A stretch of DNA of 64,000 bases, from positions 1-64,000 of the forward strand of contig JADIYN010000020.1 in the NCBI GenBank assembly GCA_016705335.1, given 5' to 3'. Under the pieces are notes generated by a model, which saw nothing but the letters and a program-made list of their open reading frames with translations, did not search any database and had not been told where the DNA came from. The position numbers and the translations under genes are program-made. Every line of letters begins with the position of its first letter. Positions within the stretch are counted from its first letter, which is position 1. Source of the stretch: Draconibacterium sp. GTDB lineage: Bacteria; Bacteroidota; Bacteroidia; Bacteroidales; Prolixibacteraceae. Below are positions 10,782 to 19,506 of the stretch, in pieces.

Positions 10782-12487
10782 GGGTAACAGCAGCGACAAT
10801 AATTAATCCAACAGCGGGATGGCAGACAGTAACACTTACAAATCCGGTAGGAGTAGCTTCCGGACAGACGGTATGGTTGGGATGGGTATTTGAGAACAGC
10901 CCAGGCGTAAGGTATGCAACTGGAACACCCGGGCGGGCACAGTCTTTGGACACATGGTCATCGGGCATGCCAGCTACCTTTGGAACATCCACGATTTCCA
11001 GCATTAAGTTTTCGATTTATTGCACATATACCACAGGAGCAGGGTTAACATTATCAGTAACACCATCAGGTATATCTCTTGAACAGGAATCAGGATCAAA
11101 TGGTACGTTTAATATTACATCGAACACAAGCTGGAGTATAAATGATGATGCGGACTGGCTAAGCGTGTCACCTGTTTCAGGTTCAAATAATGGAACAATT
11201 ACAGTCACGTGCCAATTCGGCCAACGCAGGTATTGTTTCACGGACAGCGACAGTAACGATAACCGGTACTGGAGTAGCGGAAAGGATTGTAACCATAACA
11301 CAGTCGGCATCACCGGTTGCCAGCAATACTTTGGGCAACACCGAAGTTTATTCGGGAACAACCACTGCAGCAAACCGTCGGGCATTGCCTGTAACATTCA
11401 GCGAGTCGGGATCAATACAAAGCATATCGATTTACCATAATGGAGGAACGGGAAGTTTATTGCTGGGCGTATATTCCGACCAGTCAGGTTCCCCGGCTTC
11501 CAGAATAGGGGTAACAGCAGCGACAATAATTAATCCAACAGCGGGATGGCAGACAGTGACACTTACAAATCCGGTAGGAGTAGCTTCCGGACAGACGGTA
11601 TGGTTGGGATGGGTATTTGAGAACAGCCCAGGCGTAAGGTATGCAACTGGAACACCCGGGCGGGCACAGTCTTTGGTCACATGGTCATCGGGCATGCCAG
11701 CTACCTTTGGAACATCCACCATTTCCAGCATCAAGTTTTCGATTTGTGCACATATACCACAGGAGCAGGGTTAACATTATCAGTAACACCATCAGGTATA
11801 TCTCTTGAACAGGAATCAGGATCAAATGGTACGTTTAATATTACATCGAACACAAGCTGGAGTATAAATGATGATGCGGACTGGCTAAGCGTGTCACCTG
11901 TTTCAGGTTCAAATAATGGAACAATTACAGTCACGGCCAATTCGGCCAACGCAGGTATTGTTTCACGGACAGCGACAGTAACGATAACCGGTACGGGAGT
12001 AGTGGAAAGGATTGTAACCGTAACACAGTCGGCATCACCGGTTGCCAGCAATACTTTGGGCAACACCGAAGTTTATTCGGGAACAACCACTGCAGCAAAC
12101 CGTCGGGCATTGCCTGTAACATTCAGCGAGTCAGGATCAATACAAAGCATATCGATTTACCATAATGGAGGAACGGGAAGTTTATTGCTGGGCGTATATT
12201 CCGACCAGTCAGGTTCCCCGGCTTCCAGAATAGGGGTAACAGCAGCGACAATAATTAATCCAACAGCGGGATGGCAGACAGTAACACTTACAAATCCGGT
12301 AGGAGTAGCTTCCGGACAGACGGTATGGTTGGGATGGGTATTTGAGAACAGCCCAGGCGTAAGGTATGCAACTGGAACACCCGGGCGGGCACAGTCTTTG
12401 GACACATGGTCATCGGGCATGCCAGCTACCTTTGGAACATCCACGATTTCCAGTATCAAGTTTTCGATTTATTGTACATATACCACT
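9595..12487 (+). repeat. Four tandem 726-bp units (BACON + jelly-roll), near-identical DNA
   Basis: The landmark tcaggtatatctcttgaac occurs at about 9615, 10341, 11066 and 11792, giving periods of 726, 725 and 726 bp. The 725 is explained by a missing C. Units differ by only a few substitutions, for example AGTGATGATTCGGAC in units 1-2 against AATGATGATGCGGAC in units 3-4. Such identity points to recent amplification or gene conversion, and the copy number in the assembly may be collapsed or inflated. Confidence 0.9.
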
Positions 12488-12826
12488 GGTACTTTCATTG
12501 CAACATCAGAATTACCGAAATCTGCAGAAATTGTATTACCTATTGATTATTCTGCAAGCTTTGAAGCACAAGATTTAAAGGTTTATCCAAATCCTTTTTC
12601 TCAAAAGTTGAACTTTGAATTTGTATCGGGCAATAATGCTTATGCTATTTTGGAAATTTATAATTTAATGGGACAATCAATTGAAAGATTAATGGATAAA
12701 CAAGTTGAAGGTGGTGTGTTGAATAGAATTGAATTTGTGCCATCAGAAATTATTTCTGGAATTTACATCTATAAATTAACATTAGATGGAAAGGTAACAG
12801 TAGGTAAAGTTATTTACAAGAAATAG
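10782..12826 (+). CDS. Giant modular secreted protein, segment 7: further BACON/jelly-roll units and T9SS type A sorting domain
   Basis: The rest of jelly-roll unit 2, all of unit 3 and unit 4 are read here. Single-base indels lie near 11211 (extra T in CACGTGCC) and 11748 (missing base in GATTTGTGC) compared with the other copies. After unit 4 the sequence changes to a linker and a classical Por/T9SS type A C-terminal domain (about 12575-12826: VYPNPFSQKLNFEF, ILEIYNLMGQS, SGIYIYKLTLDGK, GKVIYKK). This tail directs export through the type IX system and usually anchoring to the outer surface. The stop codon at 12824-12826 is the true gene end and a strong hairpin terminator follows. Confidence 0.7.
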
Positions 12827-12897
12827 TCTGACTAAATTTAAATGACTTGTACTTTTAAAGGGTTTTTTAAAACCTGAAATTTTAGGAAAATAAACAA

Positions 12898-12932
12898 AAA
12901 GAGACTGGCTTAATAAGGTCAGTCTCTTTCTT
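12898..12932 (+). terminator. Rho-independent terminator after the giant protein
   Basis: The arms aaagagactg and cagtctcttt (10 bp, loop ggcttaataaggt) lie 71 bp after the stop codon and are followed by a short T-rich stretch. Confidence 0.75.
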
Positions 12933-13147
12933 ATATAATGTTGGTTACTTCCAGCACCAGTGTTAAAAAATAGGAAAAAGTAAAAAACAATTTATAATGA
13001 CTGTTCTCTTGTAATAGGAAAACAAAATTGACGACACTTTTGAATTGAAATAAGTTATTCAGAATTATTGATAATTCTGTTTTTTCCTGCTCATAGAGGT
13101 TACCTATGAATCATAAAAGAATTAAATAAGTTTTTTACCATCAAAGA

Positions 13148-13179
13148 TTTGGAATAGTTCTAAATAGCACCTATTTTTG
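13148..13179 (+). promoter_or_regulatory. Bacteroidota-type promoter for the first superoxide dismutase
   Basis: TTTG at 13148-13151, a 20-bp spacer and TATTTTTG at 13172-13179 fit the -33/-7 consensus of the Bacteroidota housekeeping sigma factor. The expected start lies about 35 bp before the chosen ATG at 13222. Confidence 0.55.
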
Positions 13180-13221
13180 TTAATAAGAAAAAAACATATA
13201 AATATCTTTAATAATATAAGA

Positions 13222-13821
13222 ATGGCATTTGAATTAGCAAAATTAGGTTACGATTATAAAGCTTTAGAACCTTTTATTGATGCTCGTACCATGGAAATTC
13301 ACCATGACAAGCATCATGCAGGTTATACAAATAATTTAAACGCTGCAATTGCAGGAACAGCTTTGGAAGGACAATCAATTGAACAGATTCTTTCAGGTGT
13401 TTCCGGTCAGGCAGTTGCAGTGAGAAACAATGGAGGTGGTTTTTACAACCACAATTTGTATTGGGATGTAATAGCTCCGGGAGGTTCACCAAAACCAGCT
13501 GGAATTTTACTCGATGCAATTAACGATTCATTTGGTTCAGTACAAAATTTTCAAGAAGCCTTTGTCAAAGCTGCGGTAACGCGGTTTGGATCGGGTTGGG
13601 CATGGTTGGTTCTTCAAAAGGATAAACTGGCGGTTTCATCAACGCCCAACCAGGATAATCCGCTGATGTATGTTGCGGAAGTAAAAGGTACGCCGATATT
13701 AGGGATTGATGTGTGGGAACATGCGTACTATTTGAACTACCAAAACAGGCGTCCGGATTATGTAAATGCATTTTGGAATCTCATCAACTGGGATGAAGTC
13801 GCCAGACGGTTTAAAGGTTAG
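13222..13821 (+). CDS. sodA: Superoxide dismutase, Mn-like
   Basis: A cytosolic enzyme (no signal peptide) that dismutates superoxide to oxygen and hydrogen peroxide. About 199 residues, normal for the Fe/Mn family. The N-terminal helix (MAFELAKLGYDYKALEPFID) and the four metal ligands are all present: His in HDKHHAGY, His in YNHNLYW, and Asp and His in DVWEHAYY. The residue preceding the second ligand motif is Gly-rich (GGGFYNHN) and the C-terminal half has PNQDNPL. The Gln there is the MnSOD-type water-binding glutamine, so manganese preference is predicted, though cambialistic enzymes exist. An in-frame ATG at 13177 would add 15 residues rich in Lys/Ile that the family lacks, so 13222 is preferred. 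It has its own promoter and terminator. Confidence 0.93.
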   Translation: MAFELAKLGYDYKALEPFIDARTMEIHHDKHHAGYTNNLNAAIAGTALEGQSIEQILSGVSGQAVAVRNNGGGFYNHNLYWDVIAPGGSPKPAGILLDAINDSFGSVQNFQEAFVKAAVTRFGSGWAWLVLQKDKLAVSSTPNQDNPLMYVAEVKGTPILGIDVWEHAYYLNYQNRRPDYVNAFWNLINWDEVARRFKG

Positions 13822-13838
13822 TTGATTTTTGGTTTTTT

Positions 13839-13865
13839 CCCCGGGGCAGAGGCCCCGGGGTTTTA
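13839..13865 (+). terminator. Rho-independent terminator after sodA
   Basis: The stem ccccggggc / gccccgggg (9 bp, AGAG loop) is followed by TTTTA. It lies 18 bp after the stop and separates the two dismutase genes into different transcripts. Confidence 0.9.
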
Positions 13866-14090
13866 TTTGTCCAATCCTGAAATATTATGTTTAATAGAAT
13901 TATTTTTTTTCGTGTTTTATATTTAGCAGTCTCAATTTAAATGTATCTTAGTGGTCGATATTCAATATTTTTCATGTTGCTATTTAAAATCTCTCCAAAT
14001 TATCGTTACTATTAATCCTTTTTCCCCTTAAAATGTTTTAATTTAAATAAAAAATCAAAAACATTTTATTCACCTTTAAAATCAAAAATC

Positions 14091-14672
14091 ATGGCATTCG
14101 AATTACCAAAACTACCTTATGCGAACAATGCATTGGAACCGTTCATCAGTGAAAAAACTATTGAGTCTCACTACGGAAAACACCATCAGGCCTATGTAAA
14201 TAATGTAAATAACCTGATTAAAGGAACAGCTTTTGAAAATGCAACCATTGAAGAAATCATTAAATTGGCTGATGGTGGAATTTTCAACAACGGTGCCCAG
14301 GTTTGGAATCATACCTTTTATTTTATGCAGTTTAGTGCCGATGGTTGCAAAGAGCCAAAAGATGAATTGAAAGCAGCAATTGAATCTAAATTTGGTTCAG
14401 TTGAGAAATTCAGGGAAGAGTTTACAAAAGCAGCCGCAACACTATTTGGATCAGGTTGGGCATGGTTAGTAAAAAATAAAGAGGGCGAATTGGAAATTGT
14501 TCAAACAAGTAATGCGGGAAACCCACTACGTGATGGCAAAGAACCTATTTTAACTTGCGATGTTTGGGAACATGCATATTATATTGACAAGAAAAATTTA
14601 CGCCCGTCTTACATCGAGGATTTTTGGAAAATTGTGGATTGGAAAGTAATTTCGGAAAGATATTCAAACTAA
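14091..14672 (+). CDS. sodB: Superoxide dismutase, Fe-like
   Basis: A second Fe/Mn-family dismutase of 193 residues, starting MAFELPKLPYANNALEPFIS. The metal ligands are His in YGKHHQAY, His in VWNHTFYF, and Asp and His in DVWEHAYY. Here the water-binding Gln sits next to the second ligand (AQVWNHTF) and the later position is NAGNPL. That is the FeSOD pattern, opposite to the upstream gene. The two proteins are clearly paralogous but too different for a recent duplication. Iron use is predicted from family rules, not shown. The 14-bp gap to the next small gene suggests that the two are co-transcribed. No clear TTTG/TAnnTTTG promoter was found in the 230 bp upstream. Confidence 0.93.
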   Translation: MAFELPKLPYANNALEPFISEKTIESHYGKHHQAYVNNVNNLIKGTAFENATIEEIIKLADGGIFNNGAQVWNHTFYFMQFSADGCKEPKDELKAAIESKFGSVEKFREEFTKAAATLFGSGWAWLVKNKEGELEIVQTSNAGNPLRDGKEPILTCDVWEHAYYIDKKNLRPSYIEDFWKIVDWKVISERYSN

Positions 14673-14686
14673 AAAAAAACAAAATT

Positions 14687-14869
14687 ATGAGCGCAGAAAA
14701 AGTATTGCAAACCCTGCAAGCTGCGGGGAAACCTTTAAAAGCCGGCGAAATAGCTGAAGCTTCGGGATTGGATAGAAAAGAAGTGGATAAAGCAATGAAA
14801 GTTTTAAAAACTGAAGGTAAGATTGAATCGCCGAAAGTTTGCTTTTGCAGCCAAAGTAACAGGAAATAA
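14687..14869 (+). CDS. Small winged-helix-like DNA-binding protein (60 aa)
   Basis: A short protein (MSAEKVLQTLQAAGKPLKAG...) with the pattern of a compact winged helix. A first helix is followed by the recognition segment EIAEASGLDRKEVDKAMKVL and a wing (KTEGKIESPK). Small proteins of this kind resemble the HTH part of ArsR/MarR-like regulators and are often called transcriptional regulators. The ATG at 14687 is chosen because it follows sodB by 14 bp and begins the conserved-looking helix; upstream in-frame codons overlap sodB. The last residues (CFCSQSNRK) look odd, and another indel may have altered the C-terminus. It could be a redox- or metal-responsive partner of sodB, but that is only inferred from position. 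Confidence 0.6.
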   Translation: MSAEKVLQTLQAAGKPLKAGEIAEASGLDRKEVDKAMKVLKTEGKIESPKVCFCSQSNRK

Positions 14870-14900
14870 AAACGGGAGTAATAAATTTATTCCCGTTTTT
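14868..14900. terminator. Bidirectional terminator between the sod cluster and the GH43 gene
   Basis: The arms aaaaacggga (14868-14877) and tcccgttttt (14891-14900) form a symmetric stem with A and T runs on either side. It can serve both the plus-strand sod transcript and the minus-strand xylosidase transcript that ends at 14899. Confidence 0.85.
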
Positions 14901-16584
14901 ACTTTATAAAAGTCATTATTCTTTTTTTTGGCCTGAAAATCAGAAAATCTTCTTTCTTACTTTTCCGGAGCATCATTTGCCAAATATTCAAACCAATTAT
15001 AATCGGCGTTAACCATTGATTTTTGCCATTGCCCGTTGCATATAATCCAACATAAACTCCGGTAAAAAAACCTACGGTTTCTGTTGCCAGAAATTTTGAA
15101 TCAACAGTTTCAATATCTTTAAAAGCGTTGTTTCCCTGTGCATAGGAAAATGTAAATGTAGATTTCTTTCCGGTTATCCGAAGATTTACGGGACCGGGTT
15201 TCAAAGTTATTTTTTCAGATTTATAAGTTATTGTACCAAATTGCAATTTCACAATCAAAAACCTTTTCCCATTACTTTTTTCGATCATCAAATCAAAATG
15301 AGAACCATTATTAAGCAATATCAATCCTGCTTCTTCATTTTCATTTTTCGGGTCAAATTCAATTTGTGTTGTTGCTGTAAAATACAAATCTGTTAGCCTT
15401 CTCCCTACAAAAGTCGATGAGTTTCTTGTACCTATTTTTTCTGACGATCCGGTTAAACTTAAATAACCATCACGTTTTTCAAGAGAGAAATTGTTTACAT
15501 CCGGGAACTGAATGAAATTCCATTCAAGAGCGAGTTCTTTTTTGTCAAAATTTTCAAGTGCAGGTTTTTGTGGAAAAGGTTTTAAAGGTAAAGTAGGGCA
15601 GGTCATATCAACTGTAGCTACACCATTTCCGTTTACCACAGGCCAGCCATTTTTGGGCCATGAAACCGGAGCCAAACAAGTTTCCCGCCCAAGTATGTGA
15701 TGAGCTTTGTCTGAAACAGTGCGGTATCCGTGAAAAACAATCCACCATGAATTGTCATGGGTCTGAATAATATCAGCATGCCCAACTCCCTGTATTGTAT
15801 TACCCTGTCCGGCAGCATTTGCATGCGCCAAAATCGGATTTGCCGGATTTTCAGTATATGGACCCCAAATGTTGCTGCTTCTTGCAATGGTTTCCGAATG
15901 TGCTTCTTCTGTTCCTCCTTCAGCCGCCATTAGATAATAAAAACCATCCTTTTTGTAAATATGCGGACCTTCAGCATATCGTCCTCCTGTTCCAAACCAA
16001 ACTTTGTGTCCTTCGGTCAACAATTCACCTGTCAGAATATTTATTTCAAACAAATCGAAGGGTGAAGAAATTACATAAGTTTTCCCGTCATCATCAAAAA
16101 ACAGGTCGGGGTCAATTCCCGGGATATTTATCCAAATTGGGTCAGACCATGGTCCGGCAGGATTTGTAGCAGTAACGTAAAAGTTGCCACTCCTTCCGGT
16201 TAAGTTAGTTGTAATCATGTAAAATTTTCCATCGTGATACCGAATGGTCGCCGCAAAAATATTTATCCCATTTGGTAACTGTTCTTTACGATGAATACAA
16301 TACCCGATTTGTTTCCAGTTGATTAAATCTTTGCTATGAAAAACGGGTACTCCCGGGAAATATTCAAAGGTGCTCGTTATTAAATAGTAATCATCACCAA
16401 CCCTGCAAACACTTGGGTCTGAATGAAATCCCGGAATTATTGGATTTTGGTATGTGACTTGCTCATTTGGGAGCGGGTTTGCTGCAAACGGATTGCTCCT
16501 TTCAATACGAATTGGTTTTGAATGTTCCTGAGCCGATAATTGAAGAATAAACAGGAGCAAAAACAGTGAGTGTATATTTTTCAT
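14899..16584 (-). CDS. Secreted GH43 beta-xylosidase / alpha-L-arabinofuranosidase
   Basis: 561 residues with a signal peptide (MKNIHSLFLLLFILQLSAQ) and a five-bladed propeller of glycoside hydrolase family 43. The three acidic catalytic residues are recognisable: the base Asp in GFHSDPS (about residue 56), the pKa-modulating Asp in GIDPDLFFDDDGK, and the acid Glu in YAEGPHIYKKDGFYYL. From about residue 350 a concanavalin-like accessory domain follows (EWNFIQFPD, GLILLNNGSHFDL), as in two-domain GH43 xylosidases. It would trim xylose or arabinose from hemicellulose oligomers in the periplasm or outside. Its place as the last gene of the xylose locus supports xylose as product. The last 20 residues are Lys-rich and may be slightly altered. 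Confidence 0.88.
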   Translation of the reverse strand: MKNIHSLFLLLFILQLSAQEHSKPIRIERSNPFAANPLPNEQVTYQNPIIPGFHSDPSVCRVGDDYYLITSTFEYFPGVPVFHSKDLINWKQIGYCIHRKEQLPNGINIFAATIRYHDGKFYMITTNLTGRSGNFYVTATNPAGPWSDPIWINIPGIDPDLFFDDDGKTYVISSPFDLFEINILTGELLTEGHKVWFGTGGRYAEGPHIYKKDGFYYLMAAEGGTEEAHSETIARSSNIWGPYTENPANPILAHANAAGQGNTIQGVGHADIIQTHDNSWWIVFHGYRTVSDKAHHILGRETCLAPVSWPKNGWPVVNGNGVATVDMTCPTLPLKPFPQKPALENFDKKELALEWNFIQFPDVNNFSLEKRDGYLSLTGSSEKIGTRNSSTFVGRRLTDLYFTATTQIEFDPKNENEEAGLILLNNGSHFDLMIEKSNGKRFLIVKLQFGTITYKSEKITLKPGPVNLRITGKKSTFTFSYAQGNNAFKDIETVDSKFLATETVGFFTGVYVGLYATGNGKNQWLTPIIIGLNIWQMMLRKSKKEDFLIFRPKKRIMTFIK

Positions 16585-16635
16585 TGTAATTTTTTAAACA
16601 GATGGGTACAAAGAATTAGTCGTTTTGATTTCTGC

Positions 16636-16680
16636 TTCAACCAAAAACAAGAGGTTATAATCCCCTTGTTTTAGTTGAAA
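16636..16680 (-). other. Hairpin between xylose transporter and GH43 genes
   Basis: The arms ttcaac...aaaaacaag and cttgttttagttgaa can form a stem of about 15 bp with one mismatch and one bulge. On the minus strand it follows the transporter stop by about 80 bp and precedes the xylosidase start by about 50 bp. No clear T run follows, so it may be an RNA-processing or attenuation site rather than a classical terminator. Confidence 0.5.
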
Positions 16681-16758
16681 CAAATCAATATTTCCTTTTA
16701 ATTTTTTAAAGTGTAACTGTAAATAAGAGCTTTTTTTAAATCGACAAAAGCCCGGTTG

Positions 16759-18141
16759 TTAACTCTTTTTCCAAAGATATTCCATTTCCTCCAGCGTTTT
16801 TCCTTTGGTTTCAGGAACCATTTTCCAAACAAAGAAGAAAGAAATGATACTCATTACACCATAAAACCAATAAGTTCCACCACTACTGAATTCCATCATT
16901 GCCGGGTAAGTTGACGAGATAAAATAATTTGCTGCCCATTGCGCTGCAACTGCCACTGCCACTGCTTTCCCGCGTATTTTATTTGGGAATAATTCTGAAA
17001 TTAATACCCAGCAAATTGGTCCCCACGACATCATAAATGAAGCTGTGTAAATGATGATAAAAACAAGTGTGCTGATACCGATTATTTTCATAAATGCCAG
17101 TAGTCCAATGGCGAACATCCCAATAGCCATTCCAATTGAACCAACCATAAGTAAAGGTTTTCTTCCCCATTTATCAACTGTCATAATTGCGACTACAGTA
17201 AATATTACGTTTACCAAACCCATTACAACCGTTTGCAGCATTGAAGCATCTTTTTCAGCTCCCATACTTTCAAAAATGCGAGGTGCATAGTAAAGTGCAA
17301 TGTTTATTCCTACAAATTGCTGGAATACAGAAAGTAGAACTCCAATAATTATGATCAATTTCCCGTAGGAAAATAATTTTGCAGATGATTTTTCCACACT
17401 TGATTTAATGTTTGTAAAAATCAATTTTGCCTGATCGATACCATTAATCCGGGTTAAAATATGGAGCGCTTTTTCATTCTGGTTGTTAATTGCCAGAAAA
17501 CGTGGTGTTTCAGGAACAAAAAACAGAAAAATACCAAAAAGTGCTGCCGGAATTGCTTCCGAAACAAACATCCATCTCCAGCCAATTGTATTAATCCAAT
17601 CCAGTGGTTTGCCATTGGCAATTCCCCAGTTTACAAAATAAACTACCAACATACCGAAAATAATGGCAAACTGGTTTATTGAAACCAAACGGCCACGAAT
17701 GTCAGCAGGAGCTATTTCGCCAATGTACATGGGACTAATAGCGGAAGCTAATCCAACGCCAATTCCACCAATAATCCTGTAAAAATTGAACATCCATAAT
17801 AATCCCATAGTTGGTTCACCCTGTTTAAAAAACAGGAACTCCGGAAATCCGGAACCAAGTGCAGATATGAAAAACAGGATAGCTGCAAGAAAAAGCCCCT
17901 TTTTTCTGCCATAAGCCGAAGAAATCAGACCAGATATACTCCCACCTATTATACACCCAATAAGTGCGCTCGAAATTGTTGCTCCGTGAACAAGAGAACT
18001 CAATCCAAGCCCATTAATTAAATAGGCCTGGATTGATTTTTCGGCACCTGAAATAACTGCTGTATCGTAACCGAACAACAATCCGCCAAGTGTTGCAACC
18101 GCGGTAATTCCTAAGATATATAAAGAATTGCGTCCTTTCAT
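16759..18141 (-). CDS. xylE: D-xylose/H+ symporter (MFS sugar porter)
   Basis: 460 residues with about twelve hydrophobic segments and the signatures of the major facilitator sugar-porter family: GGLLFGYDTAVISGA at the first helix, GRKKG in the first cytoplasmic loop, PMYIGEIAPADIRGRLVS, PETPRFL, QQFVGIN, DKWGRKPLL, ELFPNKIRGKA and the C-terminal PETKGKTLEEME. It brings a hexose or pentose into the cytoplasm with protons. Its position 4 bp behind xylose isomerase makes D-xylose the likely substrate. The short gap implies translation coupled to xylA in one mRNA. The start MKGRNSLYILGIT agrees with the family. Confidence 0.88.
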   Translation of the reverse strand: MKGRNSLYILGITAVATLGGLLFGYDTAVISGAEKSIQAYLINGLGLSSLVHGATISSALIGCIIGGSISGLISSAYGRKKGLFLAAILFFISALGSGFPEFLFFKQGEPTMGLLWMFNFYRIIGGIGVGLASAISPMYIGEIAPADIRGRLVSINQFAIIFGMLVVYFVNWGIANGKPLDWINTIGWRWMFVSEAIPAALFGIFLFFVPETPRFLAINNQNEKALHILTRINGIDQAKLIFTNIKSSVEKSSAKLFSYGKLIIIIGVLLSVFQQFVGINIALYYAPRIFESMGAEKDASMLQTVVMGLVNVIFTVVAIMTVDKWGRKPLLMVGSIGMAIGMFAIGLLAFMKIIGISTLVFIIIYTASFMMSWGPICWVLISELFPNKIRGKAVAVAVAAQWAANYFISSTYPAMMEFSSGGTYWFYGVMSIISFFFVWKMVPETKGKTLEEMEYLWKKS

Positions 18142-18145
18142 ATCT

Positions 18146-19470
18146 TTAAATGTGCCAGTTGATTAACTGTTCAATCAGTTCCTGTTTTCCACTGATTTGT
18201 GCAGGTTCACCAACTTCGGCAGCAATTGCATAAAGATCTTCCAGCGAAAGTTTTCCTGCTTCATATTCGGCACCTTTACCGGAATCATAAGAAGAATAAC
18301 GGGTTTTACGCATTTTAAGATAATCTGAGTTAGTCAGAATTTTATCAGCAATAACAAGTGACCGTGCAAAACATCCATTCCACCAATGTGGGCGATAAAA
18401 ATATCCTCCAAATCTGTTGAATTCCTGCGTGTTTTTGCATCGAAATTAATGCCACCGTGTTTAAATCCGCCAGTTGGTATTATTTCGAGCATCGCTTCTG
18501 TTATTTCGTAAATATTTGTTGGGAATTCATCAGTATCCCAACCGTTTTGGTAGTCGCCTTTGTTGGCATCAATTGAACCTAACATTCCGGCATCGGCTGC
18601 CATGCGCAAATCATGGGCAAAAGTGTGACCTGCCAATGTTGCGTGATTTACTTCAACGTTCAGTTTAAAATCGTTTTCAAGTCCGTTTGCCTTCAGAAAC
18701 CCGATAACAGTTTGTGCATCAAAATCATACTGGTGTTTTGTAGGTTCCATTGGTTTTGGTTCGATAAAAAAGGTTCCGGTAAAACCTTGTTTCCGACCAT
18801 AATCGCGGGCTGTGCGCAGGAATTGTCCGAGATGAGCCAATTCGCGTTTTGTGTCTGTGTTATGCAGGCTCATGTAACCTTCGCGACCTCCCCAGAAAAC
18901 ATATCCTGTTCCACCCAATGAAATAGTTGCATCAATTGCATTTTTAACCTGAACTGCTGCATTTGCAAGTACTGCAAAATCAGGGTTGGTTGAAGCTCCG
19001 TTCATGTATCGCGGTGCTGAAAATACATTGGCAGTTCCCCAAAGTAGTTTTACTCCCGAAGCTGCTTGTTTTTGTTTGGCAATTTCCACCATTTTTTCAA
19101 GTCGTTTTTCAATTTCGAAAACCGAACCGTCACCAACAACATCGGTGTCGTGAAAACAGTAATATGGGATATTCATTTTTGTAATGAATTCGAATGCTGC
19201 ATCCATTCTTTCTTTTGCTGCATCCATTGCATCACTTGCACCGTCCCACGGAAAAATCTGAGTTCCAGGACCAAATGGATCGCCACCGGTTCCGCAGAAT
19301 GTGTGCCAGTAAGCCACTGCAAAACGCAGGTGGTCTTTCATCGTTTTTCCTGCTACAACTTTGTTTTCGTCATACCACTTAAAAGCCAGTGGATTTCTTG
19401 ATTCCGGGCCTTCATATTTTACCTGCCCAATTCCTTTAAAATACTCTTTGTTTCCTTTTAATACTTCCAT
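18146..19470 (-). CDS. xylA: Xylose isomerase (one frameshift near 18368)
   Basis: Converts D-xylose to D-xylulose in the cytoplasm, using two divalent metals. The reading from 19470 shows FKWYDENKVVAGKTM, the catalytic His in YCFHDTDVV, FWGGREGYMSL and the metal-binding HATLAGHTFAHD, and DANKGD. Near 18368-18371 the run AAAA (TTTT on the coding strand) is one base short. Restoring it continues the protein through ARSLVIADKIL and LSLEDLYAIAAEVGEP to a stop at 18146-18148, about 441 residues, the usual class II length. Without the repair the protein ends in HGHLLLLIKF, which the family lacks. It lies between xylB and xylE with short gaps and is one operon with them. Confidence 0.93.
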
Positions 19471-19506
19471 GTTAATTTATATTTATTAGTAATTAATGAT
19501 TAATGA

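Noticed and set aside
10291..12459. Long antisense frames repeated under each 726-bp unit (for example 10292-10699, 11017-11397, 12157-12459 on the minus strand)
   Set aside because: They are shadows of the conserved plus-strand repeat units; they recur with the repeat period, have no start context and no domain.
13177..13221. Upstream ATG of sodA
   Set aside because: The 15-residue extension is Lys/Ile/Asn-rich and absent from the family; the promoter -7 box would also overlap it.
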